This document shows, piece after piece, positions 1-11,580 of a stretch of 64,000 nucleotides of DNA (position 1 is the stretch's first letter; every line of letters begins with the position of its first letter). The stretch is from Isoetes taiwanensis. Its lineage: Eukaryota > Streptophyta > Lycopodiopsida > Isoetales > Isoetaceae. Under the pieces are notes generated by a model. It was not told the origin of the DNA, made no database searches, and worked only from the letters and a program-made list of their open reading frames with translations. Both the position numbers and the translations under genes were made by a program. Where the stretch lies: NCBI GenBank assembly GCA_021234155.1, contig JAJEKV010000497.1, positions 105,519-169,518 on the forward strand. The letters are read 5' to 3'.

Positions 1-1226
1 AGTCTTGAAGCTAGGCTTCTAAGAAAGAAATGGACTAAGAGATTAAACTTATAAAGCCATTGCATTAAGAAATATTATACATATGAAAAAACACAAAGGC
101 ACTTCACGGCCTTTTTGGGGGGGTCTTTCTTCTTGTTGTATTCAGCCATAAAATTTTGACCATAGTACTTTCGGGATCCCTTATCGTAAGGCGAGGCGCA
201 TGTCCTTGGGCATGGCGGTCACCCGCTTGGCATGTATTCTTTGCAAAGGCTGCGAGTCCTCGAACAGACCGACACCAAGCTGCTTCGAAGCCATTTTGAA
301 GAGCATTTAAAGGCGGTTTGCTTGAATTCACATGCTTGGTATGATGTATCGCACCACACTCTTGCGAGAATCTCTCTCACGAGCACGGCAAATGGGAGGC
401 GGAATGACCATCTCGGTGCTCTTAGCCGATACTTCTTAATCTCGCCGGCCTCTTTAATACCGGGGCCGTCTTCGCTTCCGGCCTCTACCCTCACCCACCC
501 GGCATTTGGCACTGTTGCTTTCGGCCGACTCTTCGGCCGCCTCCTCACCCGACATCTGCCCGGTACGTTTCCTCGGCCGACTCTTCGGCCCGTCTCCTCC
601 ATTCACAGTCGCCTTCCCTTTACGGCGTTGGGCCTCCTCCTTTGATTTGAAGGTCACGGCACCTCCACGGGAGGAGCGGGAGGAGCAGGAAAGAGCAAGA
701 AGAGGCGGCTGCCCAATAATTAATCGGCATCATATTACGCTCGCCCGGTCTCTCACATTTTCATCCTCGTCTCCGAAGGCAGAGTGCACCTCCCTACTTA
801 CTCCGGGCTGCTTCTCCCGGGATTACGTCATGCGGATTTCTTTTAGGGTCTTACATTAGGCATGGTGGGAGGAGGAGAATCTCTATCGAGACTTGAGTCG
901 GATGAAGAAGGCGGACTAATGTAATCACGGCCTTACACCACGGATGGATCCTTGCGGTTTGCTTAGTTCTTGCCATGGCTTCTCGGCGGATGGCGCTTTA
1001 TACTACGAACAACGACAAAAATAGACAAGCTGGCGGGGAGATAAATAGTAAAAAAAGAAGTTAAAGTAAAATATGATGGTAGCGTTTTTAAATAATTATG
1101 CGGAACCCTAAAAAATATCGGACAAAATCGGAACCCTAAAAAAAAACATCGGACAAAACACAAATAAAAACCGAGATTCAAAGCTAGCCGATAGACAATT
1201 TCTTGTTGATGTGAACTCACTAAACT
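1..1226. other. no recognisable gene; GC-rich block with charged minus-strand frames
   Basis: I recognise nothing here by homology. Between about 180 and 680 the DNA is GC-richer than its surroundings and has open frames on both strands. The minus-strand frame at 454-657 is very rich in Lys, Arg, Glu and Ser, which can be composition alone. From 960 to 1226 the sequence becomes A-rich. It could hold the 3' part of the minus-strand gene suggested at 1227-1472, but no splice pattern confirms this. Confidence 0.3.
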
Positions 1227-1472
1227 TTACATTTCCCTCTTTTTGTAACCAACCCTAATGCCATCAATAAAATAATGGAAGTCGTCGACAATTTCCTCTG
1301 TCTCCATTAGCACTCTTAGCTCGATAATGGCCATTAAGCTTTCCATGGTGGCCGTATAAATGACTTCCTCCCCTCTCCATACTCGAATATCCACCGCATC
1401 GGAGTGTCTATTATGGTCCTCAAGCGGCTCCCAAAAAGTTGTGCGACCTCTCTTTTTACTGTTTCCTTCGTT
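1227..1472 (-). CDS. possible terminal exon of an unknown protein
   Basis: On the minus strand an open frame of 81 codons runs from 1472 to a TAA at 1227-1229. It is preceded directly by an acceptor-like CAACTAG, so it looks like a last exon. The peptide is evenly mixed, with blocks such as TTFWEPLEDHNR, VDIRVWRGEEVIYTATMES and VDDFHYFIDGIRVG, which read like a folded domain rather than random translation. I do not recognise the family. The minus-strand open block at 1640-1831 (ending FRMAQKFKKLQDI) may be an upstream exon, but I could not place a convincing donor. It may equally be a relic of a transposon gene. Confidence 0.3.
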   Translation of the reverse strand, partial: NEGNSKKRGRTTFWEPLEDHNRHSDAVDIRVWRGEEVIYTATMESLMAIIELRVLMETEEIVDDFHYFIDGIRVGYKKREM

Positions 1473-3060
1473 CTAGTTGACAATTAGCATTATAAATATT
1501 GTTTTGGAAGAAAGTATCCGAACTTAAAGGAGGACTTAACTTCTAGCGGACCTCTGTTAGTTGACGGATGATTCGTGGAATCGAACATCAGTCGGAACCA
1601 AAAATAAGCCATCCACAAAATCGGCAGGGGGAGAAAGCATTATATGTCTTGGAGCTTTTTGAACTTCTGCGCCATACGGAATATGTTAGCAAATACCTCA
1701 AGCGGTGTGAAGATTTTGAAACTCATCCTCACGCCTCCGTTTTCGGACATTCCAGCTTGCACCTCGTCGACCATGCATTTCTTCATTGCAATTACATTGT
1801 TCTCATTAGTCACGTGGCTTACAAAGTTCACTTAAAGGGGGCAATTCAACCGGCCTCAAGCTCGGTTTCACGACCTTTACGTTATAATCATGTCGAAGTA
1901 AAACCGGATGCCTATACCCCGCAAGGTCACGGCATCCATACCTTGGAAAAGGACAATTCCGATGTCTATGTGATACGACAAGTACACTACTAATACTTTT
2001 CGGTAGGAATGACATCCACGACGTCGATAAACATAAACTGCGCACAATAAATTTGTTTGTAAACACGTGTCAACGAAAGAAATGAAAAGATAAAGAAGAT
2101 CACCTGACGAAACTATCTCTCACGTGATTAAGTAGGTGACGACTAGCTTAGCGTCGTGTGATCCGTTTTAAGGTGGTTACCATTTGCGGGCAATTTTGGG
2201 GCTTTTTTTGGTGGAGATTAGCTCTTTGGCCATATCGGAAGGGGTATATGCATGTCGTATTGTTATACTTTCCACTTTCCGCCGCTAGAATTCAACTTGA
2301 ACTCTTTTATCCTACCTATCCAATGTGTCCCATGCGTCTGATCGCCTTTTGTCGCTTAACTCTATGCTCGCCCCTCGTTGATGGCGGCATACTCACTCAC
2401 GAACCTATTGAGACAAAACCTCCCACTTCTTGACCTTGGGAGTTACGTAAATGGGGCAAGAACACGTAAATTAAGGGGAGACATGGATTGCGGATGAGGA
2501 GTGAAGGCGAGAGGATGCACGTGGAGGCGCGGGAGGTGACAAGTCTGAAGTTTGGCGCCAAAATTTGACAAAGGGAGTTGGTGACGCCGGGACAAGTGGC
2601 GGTCAAAGTCACCATTATTTTGGGCGGCGGCGACTCCCAAAAAATACGGGCCATTAAAATGGTTGCAATAAAAGCGCAGGCATCCCCTATGAAAATACGC
2701 CATGTGGATGCCAAGTAAGCACTGCTCATCCTTCTACACGCCAAGTAATCTGACTTTCGTAAAAAGGCGCAAAACCTGATTGGTCTGGCGAATCGGCGTG
2801 GAAATCTTTAGCCCAAGATAAGGGCCATTTTCAGACCCCAAATCGCCCTAATGACCACGAGCTTTTGAACTATATGACCTTCGAGCTGACTAATCTCCTC
2901 TCAAACTGCATCCTGTGCTTGCAAATCAAACCGACTTCCAGCACGGTGTGAGGGAAAGCCATCCCAAAGAGCATCCAATTCAAAGTCGAGCTCCTGATGC
3001 CGCCATGTCAAATCGATTCCAAGATGACCTCCAGACCTGCAAAAACCGAAAGCATCTAAA
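1473..3060. other. no firm gene
   Basis: Short open frames occur on both strands (for example minus 1640-1831 and 1806-2066), without start context, paired splice sites or a recognisable domain. The region could hold upstream exons of the 1227-1472 block. No repeat structure was noticed. Confidence 0.3.
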
Positions 3061-3125
3061 CAAGGAAGGAAGGAAGGAAGGTACTTTTATCGTCCACGGA
3101 GAAGTCGCCCCCAAAACTTCTGGCA
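3061..3125 (-). mobile_element. LINE 3' end with (GAAG)n tail, copy 1
   Basis: A (GAAG)n tract at about 3063-3081 is followed by TTTTATCGTCCACGGAGA. This hook recurs at 17.8, 19.0, 22.9, 29.0, 31.6 and 58.5 kb, each time next to a different short tandem repeat. Read on the minus strand it is the last bases of a LINE followed by a microsatellite tail. No coding part is preserved at this copy. Confidence 0.5.
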
Positions 3126-4600
3126 ACTCAGAAGAACCATTTTCGTGGTTCACCGACAAGATCACTCAGTCCCAGATCCCACATCTATAAAAAAAAAGTC
3201 ACTTAAATAAGAACAATCAGAGGTTTTTGATCCCACAGTGGGATCTGCATCTGCAAAAAAAAAAGACTACACTTAGCATAAAAATCTCTGGTACTAATTA
3301 TACCAAACGAAATCTGTTGTGGTCGCCTCAGCATAGCGTGGCAGCAGGAACATCATCCGCATCTCTCCGGAGCCTCGACGTGGTAATTCGGGATAGGGAT
3401 TGTCGACAAAAAGGCACTCTATCTAGAGCATGCGAGATCCTCGCCATCCAAGACTTGGGGAAGCAACCACGGCAGCCATGCCATGCCCCAAACATCCGCC
3501 ATAATCTCGCACACCACATCCACAAGGATCATGATGACATGCAACCAAATAGCTCAAATCCAAAAGGCCGAGCCCCAACTCGATCCGGATGAAAGGAAAT
3601 CACAGAAAAAGGGTTTGACTCTAGAAGGGAAAGGGAAAACTATCGATCTAAAAAGCTTAACAAAATGATTCTGGTAGAAGCAAAAGCCCGATTGGATCGA
3701 AGCAAAGCTGCAGATTCAATCCAAAAGAGAGAAGTGAAGGAGAAGCCTGGTAAGACGAGGAGGAGAAGGAAAAACTAGCTCAAGAGAACATGGATGACGA
3801 AACAATGAAAAGATTTGAATAAATAGGGAGTCTTGAAAAGGGGCGCCCCATCCAAGGAACATATGGAGTTCTATTGCTATCGCAATAGAACCGGCATTAT
3901 TTAGATTTGGTTTTTCGGGGTTTCAAATCTTTTTGATTTTTTTTCTAAGATGTTTTTCCTAAGATTTGAAGGGTTTTGGCAGCCGGAGGACATTCCCAAT
4001 GTTCCAAAAATTTAGAAAGCATTTTATATGATTTTAATGCCTACGATTTTGGCCGAATGTAGGATATTTTCTTGAGTCCCGGGGGGTTCACCTCTATATA
4101 AGGGGCATATGGCATGTGCGTGCATCAAGTCAGGAGAAACCCCTATGTATACAGCTGACCCTCCATAGAAACCCCTATGTATACGGTCCCATACTGTCGA
4201 AGAATCATACCTGATTCCATACTTTTACACCCAGTCTAAGCACTTCTTGCCCTACCCTTAACCTTATTTTTACGGCCATTATTCATTCATGTATCCTACC
4301 CTCTACCGTATATTTCCAATCTGCAAATGTTACATCCAGTCAGTATTTAGGGTTCTTCCTGGCGCCATTTTAGTTCAATGGTCACTCCAAAAAATAAGAA
4401 AAAGAAATACGCCTGGAATACATAGGGAAGTATATATTTGATATATTTTAATTAAATCGATTTTAGGATGACATTATAACGAAATTCATTATTGATTATT
4501 GAATAATGACTTTAAATTAATTATTGTTACGGATTTTATTTTCGGGCACGTCTTTTAAGGACGTCATTATGGTGAATTTTGCCATGCAGCTGCCGCCAAT
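3126..4600. other. no gene recognised
   Basis: AT-rich sequence with A and T runs and only short open frames (plus 3227-3592 and 3483-3668), which lack recognisable motifs. A small direct repeat, AGAAACCCCTATGTATAC, occurs twice near 4135 and 4167. It may contain the promoter of the small gene at 4727. Confidence 0.3.
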
Positions 4601-4726
4601 GGCATAACCCGATCCGAGCTCTTCAGCTCTTCTCATTCCCTTCAATGCCTATTCCTCTCCTTCTCCCGATCCGATACTCCTTCTCCCGATCCTCCTTCTC
4701 CGCCTATTCCTCTCCCACATCCGACA

Positions 4727-5042
4727 ATGGCGCGGATTAAGACCACCGCCCAGCTGCCCACTGAAGAATCCGTGGGCTCTGTTCCACCAAGGAAGAGGCC
4801 GCGCCCGAGGCCGCGGAAGAGCCCCCGGAAGAGCCCAAGGGCACGAAGTTGAAAGTTGTGGCGAAATTTTCGTGCATGGAAGTGGTGCACATGCAAGATC
4901 ATGGAGCTCATATCACTGAAAAAGTTCAGCAGTGGGTTGATCGGGTGACTCCTGCATATGAGCGGCTTTTGGAGATGAAAATATGTGCAAGAGGGAACAA
5001 TCTGTATATGCAGCTTAGGATGCCACCTCCGGGCAGTTGGTG
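4727..5042 (+). pseudogene. small unknown gene interrupted by a frameshift
   Basis: An ATG at 4727 opens a frame (MARIKTTAQLPTEESVGS) that passes into a basic Arg/Pro/Lys/Ser stretch and stops at a TGA about 125 bases later. In the +2 frame an open reading starts around 4765, runs through an acidic Glu/Pro stretch, and continues as a clean 65-residue block with KLKVVAKFSCMEVVHMQDHG and LRMPPPGSW before a stop at 5041. The two frames overlap in the Pro/Glu-Arg-rich part, as expected if one indel split a single protein of about 105 residues. The upstream leader contains CT-rich repeats of CTTCTCCCGATC. I do not recognise the family. The ARIKTTAQ start recalls a histone tail only superficially. 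The gene faces the P-like gene next door. Confidence 0.4.
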
Positions 5043-5916
5043 AACCGCCTCCGTTAGTCTGACCTCCGTTATTCTCATATCCGTTAAGTTATGCCTCCAG
5101 GACGTCCATAATAGCTTAGGTTTTTTTATTTGCCAGCTCTTGACAGTAAATACGAAATCTCCCTAACTTGTTTTGTAAAGCTCCTGATCTGTTTTGTTTT
5201 GTAAAGCTCCTGATCTGATCTGTTTAGGACTGCTTTGTTTTGTAAATGGCCATGAAAACTGCCATGCACAGGTGTGAACCTTCCTTTTTGTAAAGTATCT
5301 TATTATAATATGAATATGACGCGGTTTCAGACATTGTTCTTGTGTTTTAGTTTGTCTTTTAATATGTTTCTTTTATGTAATGTTCTTAACCGAAATAAGT
5401 CTTCAAACAGTTTATGTTTTGTTGTTTTTAAAGTATAATTTTGATTATGTCTTATGTCTTCACGTCATGCAATTAAAAATAGAATGTAGGGTAATAGCAT
5501 CTGCTGTTTTGGAAGCATTTTATTATGCTTCTGTAAATGCTGCAGAAATGAATCATCGAGTAATGGAATCAGAAAGGCAGAAAGCATACCTAACTAACTA
5601 GTTCCACAAGTAACCAGTAGCCACTGTTTATTGCATTCAAAGTAAAGTTTAAACAAGATCACAATTTCTACATGGAATGCATTAAGTAAAGCAAAGCAAA
5701 TAGAACATGCTCGAGATTTATACAAAGCAGAAAACTGCTCTTAAACTTAAACTGTTGAAATGGTAGCTTTAATCATAAATGATCATTGACAAAGTACTTG
5801 ACAAATAGCTGCCTGAACCTTATGCACTCCCTAGACCTTCTGCTTTCCCTTGTCACCTACAAAAAAAATGAAAGAGAAGAGACAGTTAGTAGCAGAATTC
5901 AACCATTTGAAGACGT
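5043..5916. other. AT-rich convergent intergenic / 3' UTR region
   Basis: No gene recognised. This is the space between the small plus-strand gene and the 3' end of the minus-strand P-like gene, so it probably holds both 3' ends. A short repeat of AAAGCTCCTGATCTG occurs twice around 5178-5220. The plus-strand open frame 5380-5601 has no recognisable motif. Confidence 0.35.
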
Positions 5917-7260
5917 CTAATTTAATATTACCCTACCAATATTCTGTTCACGGACAAACTTATTCAGCTGTACTCTATCATTATCATGCAGATGGTAAAT
6001 GTTTTTGGCAGGTTCATATCTTAAAGATGCAAGAGATATGATAGACTCGAGGTCTATAAGTCGATTATCGGTCAGATCATAAGTAAACCAAGTGGACTTG
6101 CCGTCCTTGCTGCAATGTTTCCTGTAATATGCCAGATTTAATTGAACTTCAAAAGACGGGCATTTAACTAAGTCCACGGGCTCTCTACTCTCTCTCTATG
6201 CACTGCCAGACTTCCTCCTCATGGTAAGTACCCTACCAAGATACCAAACCTTATGAATTGCAACAGATTTGTTCCTTTTTCTCGCTGAAGCTTGTCTGGT
6301 TTGTGGTGCCACCGTGGATTCCACTGGTTCTTCGAAGTACACTGCACAATCTGTCCCAATGCTGAGCAGAGTTTGTGCATCAACATTACTTTCTTCAATA
6401 GAATATACCATAGTCTTAACCCTCGTCAACTTGTCCTTTGATAGCCACGGATTCCCATTCAAATGGCTCACTATAGTTGACTTAAAGATTTTCTTACCTT
6501 CCATAACAACATGCCAAGACACATGAGATGGCTTCCTCCTTTCACATTCATCTAACATTTCGTCAAACACATGTCGTAATTCAGACCTGGCCACATCATC
6601 CTCACTAACTACCTCGTTCCTTGGATCTTCACCTTCAATCTCCATATTCTCTTTCGTGGCATCGGTCTCGTCTCTCAATGTGGTAGAGCTCAGGTCTACC
6701 ACATGACTACTATGAAACCAATCTTCGACCTTCCATGGCTCACTAAACCAGCCATCACTCTCCTCAATTGTAATGCCAACGCTTGTACACAATGCTTGTG
6801 CAGCAGCAAGCCCTTCTTTTAAGGCCTCAATAATCTTGTCATCCGTATCTACGCTACTGTAATCTGTAAGGTTACAGGTCAGCACATCCCCATTGGTATC
6901 TACCTTCTTTTCTAACTCTTGCCAAATGTGTTCTTGCTTAGCATGTGCTGCAGGAAACAAGAGGGTAGTGGCTGCTTGAAACTCGGAAATATGATTGAGA
7001 GCAGAGGCACTCTCCAATAAGTCTGCCCCGTCATAGGCTCTTTCGTTACGAACCATGCCACCGACTTTAGAGAAGAAGTTCTCACATATGTCTGATCCCG
7101 TGCACTGTAAGGGCAACTCTAAATGCCCAAATTCTGAACTAAAATACTTTATTAGCAGCACAGCAAAATGGCATGACAATGGCACGTCTATAAAGGTTTC
7201 CGACTGATGAAGTTCTTACTCAACGAATGCGTGCTGTGGTTCTTCATCCAAAGCCTCCAA
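5917..7260 (-). pseudogene. P-like transposase gene, C-terminal part (final catalytic Glu and tail domain)
   Basis: This is the 3' part of the gene starting at 10411. Reading down the minus strand there is an Arg/Trp-rich segment (LWRLWMKNHS, then NFISR) followed by PLSCHFAVLLIKYF. Next comes TGSDICENFFSKVGGMV, which resembles the ENFF/ENFFS block carrying the last acidic catalytic residue in P-element/THAP9-like transposases. A long acidic and Ser-rich region follows, then WYLGRVLTMRRK. After an in-frame TAG near 6193, the same frame continues as REPVDLVKCPSFEVQLNLAY to about 5917. This tail looks like a small chromatin-reader-like fold, but I cannot name it. Disruptions: an apparent 1-base shift just upstream of PLSCHF (about 7195) and the TAG. 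Either could be hidden by splicing I failed to place, but together they favour decay. Confidence 0.5.
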
Positions 7261-7326
7261 AGCCTGTTATGCAACCTAAAGTTTTAAAGATCAAACCAAA
7301 TTGAAAGTAGCAAACAGGATTCCAGC

Positions 7327-9185
7327 TCATCTAAAGAAGAAGGACACTATTGCAGCAGCTTTAATCCGAGCCCTCAAGTCCAAAGTAGGTGAGAGGAAGA
7401 TGTCAATATATGATGCCACGACTTTCAAATAAACTTTGGTGCCCAAATTCCGCATCGGTGGGCCTGCAGAACCATTGCTTAGTTCGTTCAAACATTGCTG
7501 AACCTTTCTAGAGGCAAGGCGTTGTGCAGCCCTCCAGTTTTGCCTATCCTGGCGCTTCACATCTCCAAGTTGCAGCCCATGCTTCCCTTGGCATAACTCA
7601 AAGACATGGTGTATGTCATTGAGAGTCACTAACTCGTTCTTTAAGTACAACCTTCTAGAGGCACTATCCATGGGATTAACAAGCTTCTTACCGTTGTTCA
7701 CGAAATCTTGGTCATGCAGCCCATAAACATCTATCCATGGGATTAACAAGCTTCTTACCGTTGTTCACGAAATCTTGGTCATGCAGCCCATAAACATCCT
7801 TATTTCTCGAGGCACTTAGTGGCCAACCGTCCCATGAAACCTTGAATGTGCTGTGTCTTGTGCGGAGCACGGATGTATAATCTGCAAACATGCACGCTCT
7901 TCTCCTCGAGTCTCCATCCGAGCTGTGGCCGATTAGAGGGCCAACAACCATTCTCAAGTGCACATTCCACAAGTCTTGGATTTGTTGCCACTGACGTCTA
8001 ACCTCAAGGTGATGGCAAGGATGAGTCTGGGCAGCTTCCTATGCAAGGGATTCACGATAAGAACTCTTGCATAGTGCGAAATGACATTCTCCTCGAAGGC
8101 ATTGATAATTATGTTGTAGCCCTCTTCATCGGAGCCAACTAACACCTCAAATGTGCCATTGCAAGCATGCCCTTCTTTCTTTCCACAAAAGCCGAGCAGG
8201 CAGTCATCTCTCGGAATCCAATGGACAGCCCGCTTTATGACGGTCTCGTCCTCAGCCACAATTGCTGGAACTCCCCCCAAATCCAAGTGCTGGCGTTGCA
8301 TGTGTCGAGTGTAGACCTGAGCAAGATGCTTGAATGTTTCTTCCCTAAGACCGACCTTGTAAAAGAAGCTTTCTCGTGTGGAGCGCATAGTGGTAGACAT
8401 ACTCGGACCTGCAAAATTGAGAGAAAGAAAATTGTGCATTCTTCTCCCTCCCCATATCTTAATTGTTTCAAACAAAGCCTTCGTGGTTTCCCTATATCTT
8501 CTTTTATGGCATGGTCTGATTATGTTTTGAGCTATGTCCCTTAGAAAATCCCAAAGAGCTGGTTTTCCACTAAATTTACCTTGCCGATGTGCCTCCACTA
8601 TGTCCTGGCAGAATCTGCTGACATCTTCTTCCTTATCTCATGAACTACAGACCTGACCATTTTCTTCATCTCAATTGCATTCAGGTAATCTGATCTAATA
8701 CATAACTTTGTGGTTCTAAATCCCCTCGCTACCTTGTCATCGGTCTGTCTATGCACTCTCATGTAAAAATGCCTCTCTTTCGGAATAGCAGCACATAAAG
8801 AACATTGAAAATTTTCAAAGGGTTCACCTATAAGGCTGACCCTCTTGCATTTCTTATGCCTAAACGAGCCACTAATCTGTACTAAACCCTGCCCGACTAC
8901 AAATGTATGCTGCAATGCAGGTTCACAATACCAATGTGTCCCTTCTTTCAGCTCATGCAGAAAGGGTCTTAAATCCTTAACTTTATCTCCATACTTATAT
9001 TTGCTCTGCCAAAAGCCCCAGCATAGTAGAGCCAAGGACGTTTCTGTTACCGAAATGCGACAATGAAACCCTAAATACCCTACAAACTTAAAATACAAAC
9101 CACTTATAAAGCCACTAAGAGTACTCACGTGAACTGTTACTTGATGAAGCTTGGCTGTTCGAGCTTGGAGGGCACGGAGTGTTTG
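7327..9185 (-). pseudogene. P-element/THAP9-like DDE transposase core, exons 2 to about 5
   Basis: Exons read on the minus strand: exon 2, 9185-9129 (Ser/Asn/Pro linker, strong GTGAGT donor); exon 3, 9079-8733; exon 4, starting 8631. Phases join without stops through exon 4. Core motifs in order: VAEDETVIK with DDCLLGF just after (first acidic residue, strand pair), then ARVLIVNPLHRKLPRLILA, WQQIQDLWNVHL, GPLIGHSSDGDSRRR (second acidic residue), KKLVNPMD, GDVKRQDRQNWRAAQRLAS and KAAAIVSFFFR. This is the order I associate with P-element-like RNase H-fold transposases, with the last Glu in ENFF further on. Breaks: a 1-base frame change near 8012 and the 67-bp tandem duplication at 7664-7797. 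Removing one copy restores the frame exactly. The gene is probably a decayed transposon or a failed domesticated gene. The family name is inference from motif memory. Confidence 0.55.
7664..7797. repeat. 67-bp tandem duplication inside the P-like gene
   Basis: Two adjacent copies (7664-7730 and 7731-7797) appear identical. The unit length is not a multiple of three, so the duplication shifts the reading frame. With one copy removed, the frame of the upstream block (KVSWDGWPLSASRNKD) joins the downstream block (SASRRLYLKNELVTLND) without a stop. The unit contains a donor-like GGTAAGAAG. Confidence 0.9.
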
Positions 9186-9282
9186 CTGCTCATGTCAAAA
9201 TCAGTCCAAATCAGCTAAGATTATTCAACATTATAGCAGGTAATATGTGAACACTACTTCTAACAAATAAAATAGAGGTTAC

Positions 9283-10411
9283 CTCTTGCAAAAAAAGAAT
9301 GCAAATTTCCTTGTTGCGGGTCTGCTTCAGCCCATTTCTTCGGCCTGCCACCTCTTGCTGCTTGGTCATTTGACTCCTTACCTGTATTCATGACAGCATG
9401 CACGTGTCTCTTAGATAGACTATGATCTTTCATGTGGCCATTAAGACTTCCAGATCTTGGAAACAGTTCAAGAAGCCTTTCACACATGGCACAAATAACA
9501 CGAATGTCATCAAGTTTACAATATTCACCAACGCTGCTCTCATAAAGCTTGAACACAACATCAAAAATTCTAGTTTCTTCGTGAAACTTTGCAATGGCAG
9601 CAGCTAATGTACTTTCTACTAGAGTTTGATTCTCCTTGCAAATGTCCAGCTCCTCCTCAACATTGCAGGGCTGATCCTCCTTCTCCACAACCTGCTCTCC
9701 CTTCTCGTGACACTTGAGGTTACGCTCGTAATTATCGGCATGACCCTTGGACTTCAAGTGGCTGCATTCAAAGTTACACAAGGTATCATCTCCACCTTTA
9801 CCATATCGTTTCTCACATTCAAGACACCAAATAGCAAATACTGGTTTACCATGGGCATCATAAGAACACAATTCAAACCTGTCCTTTCGATTCTTTCGCT
9901 GCAGCTTTGAACTCAACTTCCTCAAAGCAACTTGCCATTTGGCAACATCAAACTTTGTTGCTAACTTGGATAGCAACCTATTCTTTGAAAAATTCAAATC
10001 TGATACATCATCTAAAAAGGCGGTATCTTCAACGAGAACAAGTTCATCATCATTATTTACCTCTTCATTGGTCTGCTCCTTGGCTATGACAGTCTGGTCT
10101 ACCATCTCAAATTGGAGATTTTGAGATGAAATGCTCTCAACAACAGTCCTCTGCCTTTTTTGTGCAGGCTCTCCAACCACCTTGATAGTAACCTCGTCAC
10201 CACAAACCTTAAACATTACCTCCTGCCTTGACGTGAAGGCCACTTCCCTATCTCCAAGAAATACAAATTCCTTCTCATCCTCCAGTAGCCCGTCCCGTCT
10301 TCTTTCATTGTGGACATCCACGTAAGTGCATTCTTGGGACACCATAACGAGGCCAAGGTCAGCCACGATTCCACAACCTTCATTCACCTTAACAACTAGT
10401 GTCCTTTCCAT
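9283..10411 (-). CDS. P-like gene, exon 1: two C2H2-type zinc fingers and an AT-hook-like motif
   Basis: An open frame of 376 codons starts at the ATG at 10411 and reaches a donor (GCAAGAG|GTAACC) at 9283/9282. Splicing to 9185 keeps the frame open into the transposase core, so this is the DNA-binding N-terminus of the same gene. Residues 1-90 are a mixed region with KRQR at 85-88. Finger 1 has CLEC at 196-199 and H218/H224. Finger 2 has CAMC at 307-310 and H326/H330. Residues 353-359 (RGGRPKK) resemble an AT-hook. The middle is acidic (NNDDELVLVEDTAFLDD). Zinc fingers ahead of a DDE core are usual for transposases, which use them to bind their ends. No defects are seen in this exon. Confidence 0.6.
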
Positions 10412-11510
10412 TTTCTTCAGCCTGACACAAGTAAAGAAACAGCAAATAATATTAGAGAGATGCTTGTGAATGTATAGCGTTACCGATATGCATGCACAAA
10501 ACTGATCTTAACAGACCTTACTTACATGCAAAACCCCTCTAGAAACCAGATTTCCACCACGGATCTCAGAGAATGGAGGCCGAAATGGAGAAAGGGGAAG
10601 CTTGGCCTGCAAAAAAAGAGCAACTGTAGCTGCTGTAGGAAACAGATGGACTTTAAAATCAAATGTTGAACAATGGTTTATGTTGCTCGTCTAACTACTT
10701 CCTAATCCGTTCATGACTAAACTCTGTGGTAGATTTTTATGTGGCAGGGACGAAAAAACTTCAAAACATTACCTCCGAAACACCAAATCCTAAAACGTTT
10801 TTCTGGCAGCAAGCTTCGGATTCAAAGCCCTAAAACGTACTCTTACGCCTTAGCAGCTCCAAGAAATCCATCCCCGGACCGTGGAAAATGCATACATCTG
10901 GGCGCCAAAACGTATGAGTGACCGCAGGTATACGTACTATTTTTTTTCGAAAAAACCCCTTCTCCGTCCACGCACATGTATTCTACAGAATAGATGTGTG
11001 AACCCCCCGGGTCTTGAGTGAAGCTTCCATCCATGCGCAGTCGCTCCGGACGCATGCTCCACAGCATGGAAGCCGCCGTTGCTATGGTTAGGGTTCTTGA
11101 TATTATGTTCCTGTTTTGTATTCAAAGACATAGCTTGCAGCATGGATGCATTCAAGCTGATAATCTAGAGGTAGAAGTATAGTTTTATTATGGTGAATTT
11201 GCATGGATTGTAGATCGGTTTTTTTGCAGTACTGATCTCCGCATGGGAGCTTCTGCACTCTTCCACAACCACGGCCACCGTGACCACATACTCCTTTTAG
11301 CCCTCTTGGAAAGGATCTCAGGCTGCTGTGCAGTGCTGGATATGGAGCAGTGTAGAAATTTGTACATATGAAGGGCCTGACAACTTCCTGGCCAGCCAAA
11401 AACTGCTACTTGCCTTAGTATCTATAGCCCACTTCTTCGCAAGATTTCATAGCTCCCAAGGCAAAGATTCTGATGATGGCTAATGGTGGTGATTCTTGTA
11501 GTATTAGAGA

Positions 11511-11580
11511 ATGGCCCTCCCATGTCCAAATTGTGGGCTTCTGGATAATCTTTTTGCTGCCATTCCAGTTGCAAATAATG
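11511..11580 (+). CDS. possible first coding exon with a CxxC motif
   Basis: An ATG at 11511 opens 23 codons plus one base, ending exactly at a good donor (AATAATG|GTAAGA). The peptide begins MALPCPNCGLLDNLFAAIP, with a CPNCG knuckle typical of zinc-ribbon starts. An acceptor-like TTCTTGTAG lies 11 bases upstream, so the leader may itself be spliced. Later exons were not identified with confidence. This may be chance. Confidence 0.25.

Noticed and set aside
4727-4780. MARIKTTAQ resembles a histone H3 tail
   Set aside because: Only the first residues are similar; no histone fold follows and the next part is Arg/Pro or Glu/Pro-rich.
7200-7260. Reading LEALDEEPQHAFVE with an in-frame TAA as part of the P-like protein
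   Set aside because: The alternative frame (LWRLWMKNHS, NFISR) fits the P-like motif order better; the first reading is probably its shifted shadow.
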